64,000 nt of DNA from Embiotoca jacksoni (Eukaryota; Chordata; Actinopteri; Embiotocidae). The notes below the pieces were generated by a model. That model ran no database searches. It had not been told where the DNA came from and worked only from the letters and a program-made list of their open reading frames with translations. Numbering within the stretch: position 1 is the stretch's first letter; each line of letters opens with the position of its first letter. Positions 1-11,973 of this stretch are shown one piece after another. The translations under genes and the position numbers were made by a program. The stretch spans positions 25,001 through 89,000 of the forward strand of contig JAKOON010000029.1 of NCBI GenBank assembly GCA_022577435.1. The letters run 5' to 3'.

Positions 1-499
1 GGAGGCAGACCTGGACCTCTGGGAGACGGAGCTATTGATGAAGTGATTATTAGTAGTGAGAGGCGATCGGAGTTCGTTTAGACGGCAAGCAGATTGATGG
101 GAGGATTTATCACTCGCCCTCTTCATCACTCACCCTCTTCATCATTCACAGCCGGTTCAACGCTGATGTTCATTTAAAGGAGTATTTCAAGTGCTCAGAC
201 GAGAAATTTTTGTAATATTTAACCGACTCCCTTCTTATTTTTAGCCCGTAAAAACTCATTTAAGGAACATTTTTGTTTACTTTTAATAAACGGAAGCTTT
301 TTTTGCGTTTATTTGTATGACAACACCTTTTAAGCACGGCAGTCAAGATTTAGTTATGTTTCCTGGTTGAAGACTTAATTTGAGTTTAAAGTGAGGTTTT
401 TTTGGCGTCAAATTGCAGGAAAAATTTTGATAAACAATTAAAAAAAACTTCCTTAAAGCTCCGTATCTTTACAGAACAGACGGTCTGTGACTTGTCCTT

Positions 500-712
500 T
501 CAACAGACACACCCCCAAAAACAGGTCTTTTTGAAGCTTATTTTCTAATTAATGAGGGATTATTTGAGATGAATGGGAGTCTATGGAGCCGGAGGCTTTT
601 TGGAGCCGACCTCTAGTGGCACTCGCTGGTATTGCAGCTGAAGACACTTCTGGACCAGAACCATTTTACAGACCTGAAGCTACGAACTCTTTTATAAACA
701 GTCTGTGGATGT
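500..712 (+). repeat. Repeat family A partial copy
   Basis: Matches from CACCCCCAAAAACAGG to CAGTCTGTGGATGTAAC, with an internal deletion between ATTATTTGAGAT and GAATGGGAGTC. Confidence 0.75.
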
Positions 713-831
713 AACATCACGAGACAGTTGGTTGATGGAGGAGCTCTTTTTAACAGGAATGTAAATGTGCTTTTGGGCGGTCGGACAGGCAGTTTGGAGG
801 GATGAGTGATGGGACATGGGCATATGGAGGG

Positions 832-834
<3 letters not shown>

Positions 835-901
<67 letters not shown>
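835..901. repeat. (CA)n microsatellite
   Basis: Pure CA tract of about 65 bp. Confidence 0.95.
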
Positions 902-904
<3 letters not shown>

Positions 905-1001
905 GCCTACACACAGGGAGCAGTTGGCAGTGCCATCGAGGCTCCGGAGTGATCCATCATCCAAACAAACACTGACACACACACACGATCCAACACGACC
1001 T

Positions 1002-1003
<2 letters not shown>

Positions 1004-1061
<58 letters not shown>

Positions 1062-1065
1062 GTGA
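1004..1065. repeat. (TG)n microsatellite
   Basis: TG tract 100 bp right of a CA tract, with another CA tract at 1155-1210, so these can fold together. Confidence 0.95.
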
Positions 1066-1151
1066 GTGACGGACGTAAAAAGAGAAACGTGTTCACACTC
1101 ACCTCTGTCGAACTCATCAGGAATCTGTCAGACAGAGCAGAGAGCAGAGTC

Positions 1152-1154
<3 letters not shown>

Positions 1155-1210
<56 letters not shown>
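1155..1210. repeat. (CA)n microsatellite
   Basis: Pure CA tract of about 56 bp. Confidence 0.95.
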
Positions 1211-1212
<2 letters not shown>

Positions 1213-3748
1213 TTGACAGTAAATAGTGCTTGTTGTGACGACAACTCAATCGACGTTTTCTTTTTGTGTTTACGGTGAAACAGACGAAGCCGATCGACGA
1301 TCAATCGATTTGGTTTTAGTTTTTTTTAACCAATGAAGAAAAACATCTTTACAGACGAGAAAAATATGTACAGATGATAGCTCCTCTTATTGACTTCAAA
1401 TTGACAAAAAAAACTATTGTTAAATTCACTTATTTGGTTTCAGCATCAATTTTCTAGTCTGAAATTAATTAAAGTTTGATTGGTTGATTGATTATCAGTG
1501 AAGAGGAGCAGGTGATGAAGGTGGAGGAAAGTAAAACATGTTGGAGAAGCAGTGAAGAAGAAGGCGGGCGTTCAGGAAGCTGGTGAATGCCTCCACCTGG
1601 TGGCCGCGAGGCAGAACTGCACTCACCCCGTCGGCTCAGTACAGAAAGGCTGCTGTGACCTCTGACCTTTCACCTCCTTTCTACCAGTTACTTCTGCACT
1701 CAGAAATCAGCAGTGATGAAAACCTTTAAATTTAAGTCTCAAATGAGACACCTGGGTGTTCAGACTGGGTTTGATTGACAGCTGTCAGAGCTATCTTTTT
1801 TTACAATTAGTGACACAATCAGAAATATAAAACTACTCTGTGTTGTGTTTTATTATTTCCTCTCCTGTCCTGGAAATTATGGAAATTAGCTCAAATCTGG
1901 TAGAAACATCTTTCATCTTTTTGAGATGCATGTTTCCTATTATAAATAAACAAAACTAGAATTAAAAACAACGGGTATTTAATATATTTTGACCGTGCAC
2001 CAACGTTTGTTTACTTTTTAAAGGTGTTTCCTTTTAAAAATGAAAATAACTACAGAGCCAAACTTGTGTTTTTCTCCTGGAAACGTTCCCGCTGTTTTAA
2101 AATCTCAGGATCTGAAGGAGACGTCACCTTCGCTGGTTTTAATTTAAATCCATCAATGATCAGTGATTCTGATGGTGGTAGTGGGGGGGGGGGGGGGGGG
2201 GGGGGGTCATCAAACCTGACAGAAAACATGTGATTAGAGGAAACCAGATGTTAACATGAGATGAACTGATGTGGAGGGGTCATGTGAACGAGGCCGTTAA
2301 AAAACACGTCGACACCACTGTAGAGCTGCAGCCCGGGAGAGCAGGAGGAGGAGGAGGAGGAAGAGGAGAAAGAGAAGGAGAAGGAGGAGGAGCAGAAAGA
2401 GGAGAAGGAAGAGGAGGAGGAGGTCCATTTGCGTGTCTTTAAAGATGATAACACGGTTAACATCTGCGCTGCAACGACTTCAGAGGACCAGAAGTCGAGA
2501 TAATTGAACTCTTTGAAGTTCCTGACTCGTCTCAGTTGCCTGTCGAGTGTGCTACGCCACCATCACCCCCTCCTCCCCTTCCTCCTCCTCCCACTCTTGT
2601 ATGACAATGAACCAAAGGGTTTGTTGGAGGTGAGATAAGTGTGCTCCTTCCTTTCCCGTCCCCACACCTCCCACGGTTCCCACCCCACCCCCCCCCTCTC
2701 CCGTCAGAGGAAGTGTGCCTTTGACAACAGGAAGAGGAGGCGACCCCGAACGCCGCCACGCTTCAAATGCAGGGAAAGAAAAGTCACAGCAGCACGGCAA
2801 AGTGTGCGAACGTAAAATTAAACTAAAAGTTTGAAAGAACCACGAAAAGCTTCAACTAATTTTATATCCGTTATTCTGAGACTCTTTTTTTTTTTTTTTA
2901 ATGTCTAATTTGGTCTGAAAGTCAGAAAAACAACCAATTCTCTAAATATTTGACATTTCTGCCTGACGAGGGACTCAAACTATTAGTTTATTGTTATTAA
3001 AGATAATCCAAATAATGGATAAAGTTTTTCCAATGAGAAGCTCTAAAACACGAATACTGTGCGTTTTATTTATATTAATCAACAAGCAAATAACTGTAAA
3101 CGGTAAAACTCACCGTGTTTCCTTGTTCGTCCACCGAATTTGTGCCTGAAAACAGAAAAAAAGAAGCAGCAGTTTTATGAGCCGTCGTGGAGACGGTTCG
3201 CTTCATAAAAGGAAGAAGACAAACTTACAGTCGAGTCTTTTTTTCAGCGCGACACAAACACGTTATTTCGTGTTTTAATATAGATAATTAGTGTCCGGTG
3301 GCTGTGTTTTTGGCCGTGATGGTCCCTCTCCGGCCTCCACCGGGGGGGAAGGTCTGAGCAGCTAATTAGTTTGCAGATTTTCTGATCGAGTCAGATGAAA
3401 AAAAAAAAAAAAAGAGACCTGGAGATGAATCTGAGTCGGATACGGTCCAATTCATATCGATGATTTATTCCTGAGTTCATCAGATAGCAGAGATATAAAG
3501 ATGTCAGATGAGATCAAATAAAATGAGGTAATCATTTATATTATATTTGTGTGTATATATTAATAAGTAGTAACAATATTCTATTAAATATGATATAACA
3601 CATAATATGTTCACAAGTAACCAACATCTGACTCAAGAAGTTGGAAAAAAGAATAAACTAAAGGACATTATTAGCAGTTTTAGAGTGAATTTAAAGCACA
3701 GCTCTTATTCGCCTGTTGGTCTGAATGACATTTTTTTTTACCTTACAC

Positions 3749-3751
<3 letters not shown>

Positions 3752-3803
<52 letters not shown>
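3752..3803. repeat. (AT)n microsatellite
   Basis: Pure AT tract next to the left end of the Tc1-like transposon. TA-rich DNA is the preferred target of this family. Confidence 0.95.
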
Positions 3804-3807
<4 letters not shown>

Positions 3808-3830
3808 CATACATATATACTGTGTACATA

Positions 3831-5465
3831 CAGTGGGTACGGAAAGTATTCAGACCCCTTTAAATTTTTCACTCTTTGTTTCATTGCAGCCATTTGCTCA
3901 AATCAAAAAAGTTCATTTTATTTCTCATTAATGTACACTCAGCACCCCATCTTGACAGAAAAAAACAGAAATGTAGAAATTTGTGCAAATTTATTAAAAA
4001 AGAAAAACTGAAGTATCACATGGTCATAAGTATTCAGACCCTTTGCTATGACACTCATATTTAACTCACATGCTGTCCATTTCTTCTGATCCTCCTTGAG
4101 ATGGTTCTACTCCTTCATTGGAGTCCAGCTGTGTTTAATTAAACTGATTGGACTTGATTAGGAAAGGCACACACCTGTCTATATAAGACCTTACAGCTCA
4201 CAGTGCATGTCAGAGCAAATGAGAATCATGAGGTCGAAGGAACTGTCCAAGGAGCTCAGAGACAGAATTGTGGCAAGGCACAGATCTGGCCAAGGTTACA
4301 AAATAATTTCTGCAGCACTCAAGGTTCCTAAGAGCACAGTGGCCTCCATAATCCTTAAATGGAAGAAGTTTGGGACGACCAGAACTCTTCCTAGACCTGG
4401 CCGTCCAGCCAAACTGAGCAATCGTGGGAGAAGAGCCTTGGTGAGAGAGGTAAAGAAGAACCCAAAGATCACTGTGGCTGAGCTCCAGAGATGCAGTAAG
4501 GGAGATGGGAGAAAGTTCCACAAAGTCAACTATCACTGCAGCCCTCCACCAGGTCGGGGCTTTATGGCAGAGTGGCCCGACGGAAGCCTCTCCTCAGTGC
4601 AAGACATATGAAAGCCCGCATAGAGTTTGACAAAAAAACACATGAAGGACTCCCAGACTATGAGAAATAAGATTCTCTGGTCTGATGAGACCAAGATTGA
4701 ACTTTTTGACGTTAATTCTAAGCGGTACGTGTGGAGAAAACCAGGCACTGCTCATCACCTGCCCAATACAATCCCAACAGTGAAACATGGTGGTGGCAGC
4801 ATCATGCTATGGGGGTGTTTTTCAGCTGCAGGGACAGGACGACTGGTTGCAACTGAAGGAAAAGATGAATGCGGCCAAGTACAGAGATATCCTGGAAGAA
4901 AACCTCTTCCAGAGTGCTCTGGACCTCAGACTGGGCCGAAGGTTCACCTTCCAACAAGACAATGACCCTAGCACACAGCTAAAATAACAAAGGAGTGGCT
5001 TCGGAACAACTCTGTGACCATTCTTGACTGGCCAGCCAGAGCCCTGACCTAAACCCAATTGAGCATCTCTGGAGAGACCTGAAAATGGCTGTCCACACAA
5101 CGTTCACCATCCAACCTGACGGAACTGGAGAGGATCTGCAAGGAGAAAGGCAGAGGATCCCCAAATCCAGGTGTGAAAAGCTTGTTGCATCATTCCCAAG
5201 AAGACTCATGACTGTACGAGCTCAAAAGGGTGCTTCTACTCAATACTGAGCAAAGGGTCTGAATACTTATGACCATGTGATAGTTCAGTTTTTCTTTTTT
5301 AATAAATTTGCACAAATTTCTACATTTCTGTTTTTTTCTGTCAAGATGGGGTGCTGAGTGTACATTAATGAGAAATAAAATGAACTTTTTTGATTTTAGC
5401 AAATGGCTGCAATGAAACAAAGAGTGAAAAATGTAAAGGGGTCTGAATACTTTCCGTACCCACTG
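3831..5465 (+). mobile_element. Full-length, inactive Tc1-like transposon
   Basis: 1,635 bp bounded by TA dinucleotides (3829-3830, 5466-5467). The terminal repeats of about 210 bp have the IR/DR layout: outer direct repeat GTACGGAAAGTATTCAGACC and inner repeat GGTCATAAGTATTCAGACCC (4021-4042), mirrored at 5249-5280 and 5438-5465. The transposase reading starts near 4228 with paired-like helix-turn-helix sequence (SKELRDRIVARHRSGQGYK) and a GRP-type linker (LPRPGRPAK). All three acidic residues of the DDE triad are recognisable: WSDETKIELF (near 4680), FQQDNDP (near 4955) and EHLWRDLK (near 5065). They lie in different frames, separated by frameshifts and stops, so the enzyme is dead. The element lies in timm50 intron 2, with AT microsatellite immediately left. 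Confidence 0.95.
4207..4987 (+). pseudogene. Broken Tc1 transposase gene
   Basis: The N-terminal DNA-binding half is open at 4207-4611 but leaves the transposase frame near 4500 (after SKGDGRKFHK). The catalytic half continues in other frames from about 4627 and 4860. At least two frameshifts and a stop after the second Asp block are visible. Lies inside the transposon at 3831-5465. Confidence 0.85.
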
Positions 5466-5488
5466 TACATATTATATATATACATATA

Positions 5489-5650
5489 CAGTGAAGGAGG
5501 TAATTATTTGGATCTCCTGCCGATTTTGTAAGTTTGCCCACTGAGAGAAATGAACGGTCTATAATTGTAATGGAGGTTTATTTTAACAGTGAGACAGAAT
5601 ATCAAAACAAAAATCCAGAAAATCACATCGGTGACAAGTCGTTGTGTGAG
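5489..5650 (+). mobile_element. Terminal repeat of a second Tc1-like element
   Basis: Starts with CAGTGAAGGAGGTAATTATT straight after a TA, 24 bases right of the first transposon. It continues with the CCACTGAGAGAAATGAACGG block typical of one end of another Tc1-type fish family. No transposase or opposite end follows. Confidence 0.6.
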
Positions 5651-5760
5651 TTTCATTGGTATTCAGGAGAAATGAAATCCAAACATCAGTTTGTGTAAAT
5701 GAAACCAGCACATTCCTCCGTCTCACAAATCTAATCTGCAGGAAAAAAAACACACAAAGA

Positions 5761-5778
5761 CACTCGCACACACACACA

Positions 5779-5829
<51 letters not shown>
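5761..5829. repeat. (CA)n microsatellite
   Basis: CA tract with one CC interruption. Confidence 0.95.
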
Positions 5830-5830
<1 letters not shown>

Positions 5831-6075
5831 GCCAGAGAAAATAATTCCCATCTGGTATTCCAACCATGCGACGTAAAATATTCCGCGATAAAACAAGGAA
5901 GTTAAAACTTCAAAAGATTTTTAAAAAAAGAACAAAAAAACAAAAACAAAAAAAAGCAGTAATTTCCGTTATTCTGTCAATAAAATGATTAAAGGATCCG
6001 AAACAGTAAAGACGTAAAAATGGGGGAAAAAAAGTTCCAACTTCTGAGAGGAAAATAAGAGTTGGTGTTAAAGCC

Positions 6076-6106
<31 letters not shown>

Positions 6107-6715
6107 TAATAATAATAACAATAATAATGATGATAATAATAATAACAATAATAACGCTAATAATAATGATAATAATAATTCATGATAATAACAACGATAA
6201 TAATGATGATAATAATGATAATAATAATCATGATAATAACAACGATAATGATGATGATAATAATGATAATAATAATAATAATGATAATAATGATAATAAT
6301 AACAATAATAATGATGATAATAATAATAACAATAATAACGCTAATAATAATGATAATAATAATCATGATAATAACAACGATAATGATGATGATAATAATG
6401 ATAATAATAATAATAATGATAATAATGATAATAATAACAATAATAATGCTAATAATAACAATAATAATGCTAATAATAATAATGGTAATAATAATCATGA
6501 TAATAACAACGATAATAATGATGATAATAATGATAATAATAATCATGATAATAACAACGATAATGATGATGATAATAATAATAACAATAACAATAATAAT
6601 GCTAATAATAATAATGATAATAATAATCATGATAATAACAACGATAATAATGATGATAATAATAATAATAATGATAATAATAATAATAATAATGATAATA
6701 ATAATAATAATGATG

Positions 6716-6779
<64 letters not shown>

Positions 6780-6782
6780 TAA
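6076..6782. repeat. AT-rich trinucleotide satellite with higher-order structure
   Basis: About 700 bp of AAT units with ordered GAT, AAC, ACG and GCT interruptions. The block TCATGATAATAACAACGATA recurs at about 6180, 6228, 6361, 6495, 6542 and 6628. Open frames coding only Asn/Asp or Ile are artefacts. Confidence 0.95.
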
Positions 6783-6942
6783 TATAGTGGCCACAACATT
6801 AATCTGTTTTTTTTCTCCATTAAAAGGTCCGAACGACCACGAATGAAAACGCCGTCGTACAAACCAATCAATGTCGAGTACGGGGAGACGACAAGTTCTA
6901 CGCGATCGGCACGGCGTCACGTCGCCGTGGTAACGCACTCAC

Positions 6943-7595
6943 CGAAGATGTAGACGATGCCGACGGCCCCGCCGATTCCCATGAGCCCCGCCAACCGCAG
7001 CACCATCTTTTTGGCGTAGGCGGTGTTCTCCTTCTGTTTCTTGTCCTCGGCCTGCTCGCCGTCCCGCTCGGGCTCCGCCCCCTCGGGAGGAGGCTGGCCC
7101 GGGATAAAAGAAATAAAAAAACACAACGGACCATTACATTATTAATTATTAATAAAAACACGCAGGTCAGTCAACGTTTCATTCTCTTACAGATAAATAT
7201 CAAACCTCAAAATCACCCCCCCTCCCGCCCACTTTTTTTTTTAGTTTTTTTTTTTAGACTCTTTGTAAAAATGTAAATAAAAACTGAATGCAATCACATA
7301 AACCAACATTATATTGTAAAGAGACCAAAAACAACATATCAGATGTTGAAATGGAGAAATTCTATTGTTTTATAGAATAAAAACCATAGTTTGCTCATTG
7401 GTCTCTAAAAAGGAGGCGACAGGGTCCCGTTGCATCACCGTTATCTTTCTACAACACTGCAAACGTTTGGGAACCGAGCAGAACGGTTTCTGGAGTTTTG
7501 AAAGTGACATGTGGTCCCTGCTGTCTGATGCTGGATTTTTTATAATCTCATGATGCTCCACATCTTTTTTATGGTTTGTGATTCACCTGTAAATA

Positions 7596-7626
<31 letters not shown>

Positions 7627-7864
7627 GTGTGTATATATATTTAAACGTCTTTTCATTTATTGTTTTAAAATAAAAGATAAACTACGTCGTTATTATTTAT
7701 TCAGAATAAAAAGCAGAAGAAAAATAAACGTGACAGACGAGCAGAGTTCAAACTTTTGTTGTCGAGTTCAATTTGAAGTCGATTTTATTTTTTTTGCACA
7801 AACAAGTTGCAGAATTTGTAAAACACGTTCAATAAATCGGCGTCACGTTTGATCTGAAGACAGT

Positions 7865-7896
<32 letters not shown>

Positions 7897-8867
7897 GGAG
7901 GAGGAGGAGTGGGGGGGGGGGGGTCTGTTCTGACCTTCAAGCCAGATCAACAAAACCTTGGCTGTTAGCACACATTAGTTGTTGTTTTACAGTCCTTGTA
8001 GATGAAGGGTGGAGGAGGAGGAGGTGAAGGAGGAGGTGGAGGAGGAGAAGGAGGAGGAGGAGGGGGGGGGGGGGGGGGGCATCATTTCAGGTTCCGACAG
8101 CAGGACGAAACGCACCGATGCTAACGACACGCTAACTGTCCCAGCTGTCCCCGCGTGGAAAACAAACGCACACTTTAAAACGGGACTGTTCGGTGCTAAC
8201 GGGGTCTCCGGCTGCCGGTGCTCCGGTAACCGGTGTTTACCCCCCCTCCCCTCCCCCCCCCTCCCCCCCCATCCCCCCTTCAGGTGACACAACTTAAACC
8301 ACCAACCGGCTAACCTGTTAGCTACCTAACCTCTGGTCCATTCATTCAGCGGACTGCGGGGCTCGCGAGGGGCGGAAGTCTAACGTTTCTGGAGCGGACA
8401 AGTCTCGTGTCTCATGTCCTCGTGTCTCATGTCTCGTGTCTCATGTCCTCGTGTCTCGTGTCTCCGCCTGTCAGGGAACATGTTCGTCTGTGACCGTTGA
8501 AGCTAACCGTGAGCTTCACTTGAGGCTGTCAGCGAAGTGGTCGTGATTTGCTCCACGTGGGCACCCGGGGGGGGCGGGGTTTCCACGGTCCAATCCGCGC
8601 ACTGCGGTACACCCGCTGTCCCCGCCCGGGTCACCGGCCGCCGCTGCCGTAGATCGAGCGCCCCCTCACCTGACTCTGCTGCTGGAGCCTCTCCCGGAGG
8701 ATCGCCCGAGCCAGTCCGCCCGTCGCTCCGCCCGAACCGGCCGGCGGCTTCTCCGCGGAGAGGGTCCGGATGACGTCCACCGCGGCCGGGGCGGAGGCGC
8801 CCGCCGCCCCGCTCCTGAGCCGGAGGAGGCCCCGGCTCGCTCGCACACACATGGGGAACACGGACAT
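6943..8867 (-). CDS. timm50: TIM50, mitochondrial inner-membrane import receptor (5' part: exons 1-2)
   Basis: TIM50 is the intermembrane-space receptor of the TIM23 complex and passes presequence proteins from TOM to TIM23. Two exons are visible. Exon 1 is 8670-8867 (66 codons, phase 0, donor GTGAGG). Exon 2 is 6943-7093 (50 codons plus one base, acceptor after CCCGGGCCAG, donor GTGAGT). Exon 1 opens with an Arg-rich, acid-poor leader typical of a mitochondrial presequence (MCVRASRGLLRLRSG after the first residues). Exon 2 carries a Lys/Glu-rich linker, then AYAKKMVLRLAGLMGIGG and a hydrophobic stretch ending VYIFG, which matches the single membrane span of vertebrate TIM50. The FCP1-like phosphatase-fold domain, about 250 residues in the family, is not in the window; exon 3 onward must lie left of position 1. 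The start at 8867 is the first ATG of the presequence frame inside a CpG-rich region. Position next to supt5h agrees with the human TIMM50-SUPT5H neighbourhood. Confidence 0.9.
7256..7560. mobile_element. Tc1-type remnant (timm50 intron 1)
   Basis: 7256-7395 matches the end at 63712-63880 (TGTAAATAAAAACTGAAT, then CACATAAACC, then CATTGTTTTATG-like stretch and TGCTCAT). The right part follows after an internal deletion. Noncoding. Confidence 0.55.
7592..7640. repeat. (AT)n microsatellite
   Basis: AT tract with a GTGTGTA interruption in timm50 intron 1. Confidence 0.9.
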
Positions 8868-9075
8868 CTTGGATCGGAGCGCTGAGCTGCCGGCGAGCGC
8901 GCGCGCGCGTGTCTGTGTGTGTGTGTGTGACGCGAGTCAAAAGGACAACAGCATCCGATTGGCTCGGACCGAGTCGAGTGGCAGGCACGAGGCGCAATCG
9001 GAGCAGTGAAAGGCCACGTGGAAAGAGATGGGGGCGGGACTTAGAGGCTACGGACCAATCAGAGGAAAGGAGTGC
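8868..9075 (-). promoter_or_regulatory. timm50: timm50 promoter region (CpG-rich)
   Basis: Immediately upstream of the timm50 start is a CpG-dense stretch that continues from exon 1 (about 8540-8900). It carries inverted CCAAT boxes (ATTGG near 8958 on the plus strand, CCAATCAG near 9055) and a palindromic CACGTG E-box near 9015. A short GC/TG alternating tract (8897-8930) lies in the likely 5' UTR. No TATA box stands out, as usual for a housekeeping mitochondrial gene. The transcription start is not known. Confidence 0.5.
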
Positions 9076-9254
9076 GTCTGACCTTCGAATTCGACAACTG
9101 CCATGATGGTTGGTGGCAAAATGCCCAAAGTGTGGGCAATTATATCACCTGCTTCAAACAGGAGCCCTTTATGGTATTATTGTGTGATGTTGTATTAGTT
9201 TGTTGGATGTTTTGCAATATTTGTTTTGGACACCTGGTGGCACTACTTCCATGC

Positions 9255-9953
9255 ACAGGGGTTATTGTGTATATATAGGTGTATATATAGGTGTATATAT
9301 AGGTATATAGGTGTGTATATATAGGTGTATATATAGGTATATAGGTGTGTGTATATATAGGTATATATAGGTGTATATAGGTATATATAGGTGTATATAT
9401 AGGTGTATATAGGTATATATAGGTACATATAGGTGTATATATAGGTGTATATAGGTATATATAGGTGTATATAGGTGTATATATAGGTATATAGGTGTAT
9501 ATATAGGTATATAGGTGTGTATATATAGGTGTATATATAGGTATATAGGTGTGTGTATATATAGGTATATATAGGTGTATATAGGTATATATAGGTGTAT
9601 ATAGGTATATATAGGTATATAGGTGTGTATATATAGGTGTATATATAGGTATATAGGTGTGTGTGTATATATAGGTATATATAGGTGTATATAGGTATAT
9701 ATAGGTACATATAGGTGTATATATAGGTGTATATAGGTATATATAGGTGTATATATAGGTGTATATATAGGTATATAGGTGTGTGTATATATAGGTATAT
9801 ATAGGTGTATATAGGTATATATAGGTATATAGGTGTGTATATATAGGTGTATATAGGTATATATAGGTACATATAGGTGTATATATAGGTGTATATAGGT
9901 ATATATAGGTGTATATATAGGTGTATATATAGGTGTATATAGGTATATATAGG
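9255..9953. repeat. TATATAGGTG minisatellite
   Basis: About 700 bp of TATATATAGGTG, TATATAGG and TATAGGTGTG units, with longer composite units of roughly 120-150 bp repeated several times. It lies about 390 bp upstream of the timm50 start codon. Confidence 0.95.
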
Positions 9954-10054
9954 AGAGAAGAGCACACTGTTGTCACCATGTGTGTTTTTCTTCATCTTCA
10001 TTTCATCAATAAAAACTTCAATCAAAACGGTAAAAGACTTTAATCGTCTGGTCT

Positions 10055-10205
10055 GACCCGTTTACATTCATGTGACATCTCAGGAACACCTCGAGAGAAT
10101 TTCTTCAAATTTCACACAAACATTAAGTTCAACCTAAGCAGGAACATTTTGGTGTTCAAAGGGCAAAGGTCAAGGTCACTGAAGCCAAAACACTGTAACC
10201 CAAAA
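10055..10205 (+). repeat. Old interspersed repeat, copy 1
   Basis: The block GAATTTCTTCAAATTTCACA through AAAGGTCAAGGTCACTG is the reverse complement, with substitutions, of the repeat at 61696-61893. The type is known to be very common in fish genomes (from memory); its class is not certain. Confidence 0.55.
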
Positions 10206-10806
10206 TATTTCACAGAGCCACAGCAATTAAATAAATCATATATATTTACTGTATATTTACTCACCAAACGTCATTATACAAATATCATATAGTAGATTTG
10301 GCATTCAGCTGAGGTTTTTTGTTTTTTCCTCAATCTTGCGAGAAGAAAAATTATTTTTGGAAAAAAATATAAATTCTCTGCCACAGTTTGTTCACATTTC
10401 TTTTATTTTCTTTTGCCTTTATTGGTGTGATTAGATCCTTGTATTTTAATTTTTTTTTCCATAGTTCCTGAAATTCAACAACACAGACAGTAAAGTAAAA
10501 ATAACCAACACTCAGGTAGGCTAGCATGTTTATCTAAAAATAAACTCTCTGGCATTAAGGTTAGACTTAAAACTTTCCTTTCATACGTTACATGTCGGGT
10601 AGAAATAACCGATCAAGGGTCAAGGTCACTGTATATTCAAGATCTATATGGTTTGGACATACCTGCATGTCATTCTAGTTTTGACAAGCAGAGTGCAGCG
10701 TTGTGTGATTTCTCACTTCTATTCTGATTCTCAGTAGTAGTTTCATTAAACTGATTCAATTCAATTCAATTCTCAGTCAAAAGAAAAAAATAATTCCGCA
10801 TGTCAT

Positions 10807-11150
10807 AAAATGTGTCCATCAGTTATCTCGGTGTTGTTAGCTAAAGTCACTCCTTCTTATTAGTTTTCTGGAGGTCCATCTGAAAATAATCCCTCATTCA
10901 TTAGAAAAGAAGATTCAAGAAGACCTGTTTTTGGGGGCGTGTCTGTTTGATTGACAGGCCTGTGGTGCAGTCAGGTTACAGCTATCGGTGGGCGGGACGT
11001 AGTATCGTCAGGTTTCCGATCAGATCGGTCAGATCCACCGCTGGCTCCTCCCCCAGCTCGTCCAAATATGGTCACTTCCTGCTCCGAACCGCTCCGAACT
11101 AGCAAAGATGGTGACGGACAGAATCTGAACTGGAGGATTCATAACGTTCA
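10807..11150 (-). repeat. Repeat family A copy (left two-thirds)
   Basis: Reverse-strand copy from AATGTGTCCATCAGTTATCT to GAGGATTCATAACGTTCAC. Confidence 0.8.
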
Positions 11151-11973
11151 CATTTGCTTGAGAAAAAACACAATATGACCCACGTCATTGCAATATTTTA
11201 TTATGTTTATAAAAAAAAACCTGTAAAAAAAACAACAAAAGACATCCAGTGTTTCTATTGAATTCAGATCGTAGAGGATGAAACAGCTGAACCGAAGTTT
11301 CTGTTCTGCTTCACTTGCTATAAATGTGAATGTGCCGGTTCTCTAAAGCTCCAACACCTGCCAGGTGAAGGGAAGTGAACTCTTTCATTGTGTTTTAAAG
11401 AAGATCAGTTTCACTTCTTGTTTTTTGGGGCTCTGAAGACAGAGCGAAGACGCTCCAGCAGCTCAGTGTCGCTGCTGCAGCCGCCGGGTAAGTTTTATTT
11501 TACCTCTTCAGTGTTCGAGTCTCAGCTCATCACCAGAGGCAAAATACCACGATAAAACCCAAAAGAAAAAATATTTTATTTTCAGGATTTTTTAATTTTA
11601 TTCCTTAAACAAATACCACCTAAATATATATACTGCAATTTTTTCTTAATATTCATGTTATATAAAATCTGTAATTAATGTAGTCATTAGTAAACATAAT
11701 TCAAATTATTGTATTTTATTTGTTATAAATATTGTGATCAAAATAATATAAAATTACTTCAATAAAGCACCAGTTGAGGTTTTTATCCATTAAGATTAAT
11801 AAATATTTTTTTGTGAAGTAAAAATACTCCATTTTATGTAAAAGTCCAGCATCCATCTCCATGTGAAGTCTGAGTAGTTAAACTACTCGAGTATTCTCCA
11901 CCACAGTCACAAATATTTGTATTCCCGTACTTGATGAACCTGATGGATAAACTTTCGCCGCAGTCTTGAGGAG

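Larger units (their letters stand above)
1..6942 (-). other. timm50: timm50 intron 2 (partial) and repeats
   Basis: No coding exon could be recognised here. By position this is the intron downstream of timm50 exon 2, which would make it at least 6.9 kb long, with exon 3 lying outside the window. It holds a partial copy of repeat family A (500-712), CA/TG microsatellites, a G-run near 2185-2206, a purine-rich stretch (2340-2422), the Tc1-like transposon at 3831-5465, a second Tc1-type terminal repeat at 5489-5650 and a long AT-rich satellite (6076-6782). The stretches 1211-2180, 2430-3750 and 5900-6075 show no gene or clear element by eye. The intron assignment is inferred from the exon 2 donor site and the absence of later timm50 exons. 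Confidence 0.55.
7094..8669 (-). other. timm50: timm50 intron 1
   Basis: The intron runs from donor GTGAGG (plus strand CCTCAC at 8664-8669) to the acceptor before 7093. It contains a degraded Tc1-type remnant (7256-7560), an AT microsatellite (7592-7640), GGA-rich tracts (7862-7920 and 8010-8080) with long G runs, and a short tandem array of CTCGTGTCTCATGTC at about 8402-8462. No exon was recognised. Confidence 0.6.
9076..11973. other. intergenic region between timm50 and rnaset2
   Basis: The interval between the divergent genes timm50 (minus) and rnaset2 (plus) holds the TATATAGGTG minisatellite (9255-9953), an old interspersed repeat (10055-10205), a reverse-strand copy of repeat family A (10807-11150) and AT-rich sequence from about 11560 to 11880. 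Nothing coding was recognised. The rnaset2 promoter should lie in the last few hundred bases. Confidence 0.6.

Noticed and set aside
6103..6846. Open frames coding almost only Asn/Asp or Ile
   Set aside because: Pure product of the AAT-type satellite.
9140..10025. Open frames of IYTYIYTP repeats
   Set aside because: Product of the TATATAGGTG minisatellite.
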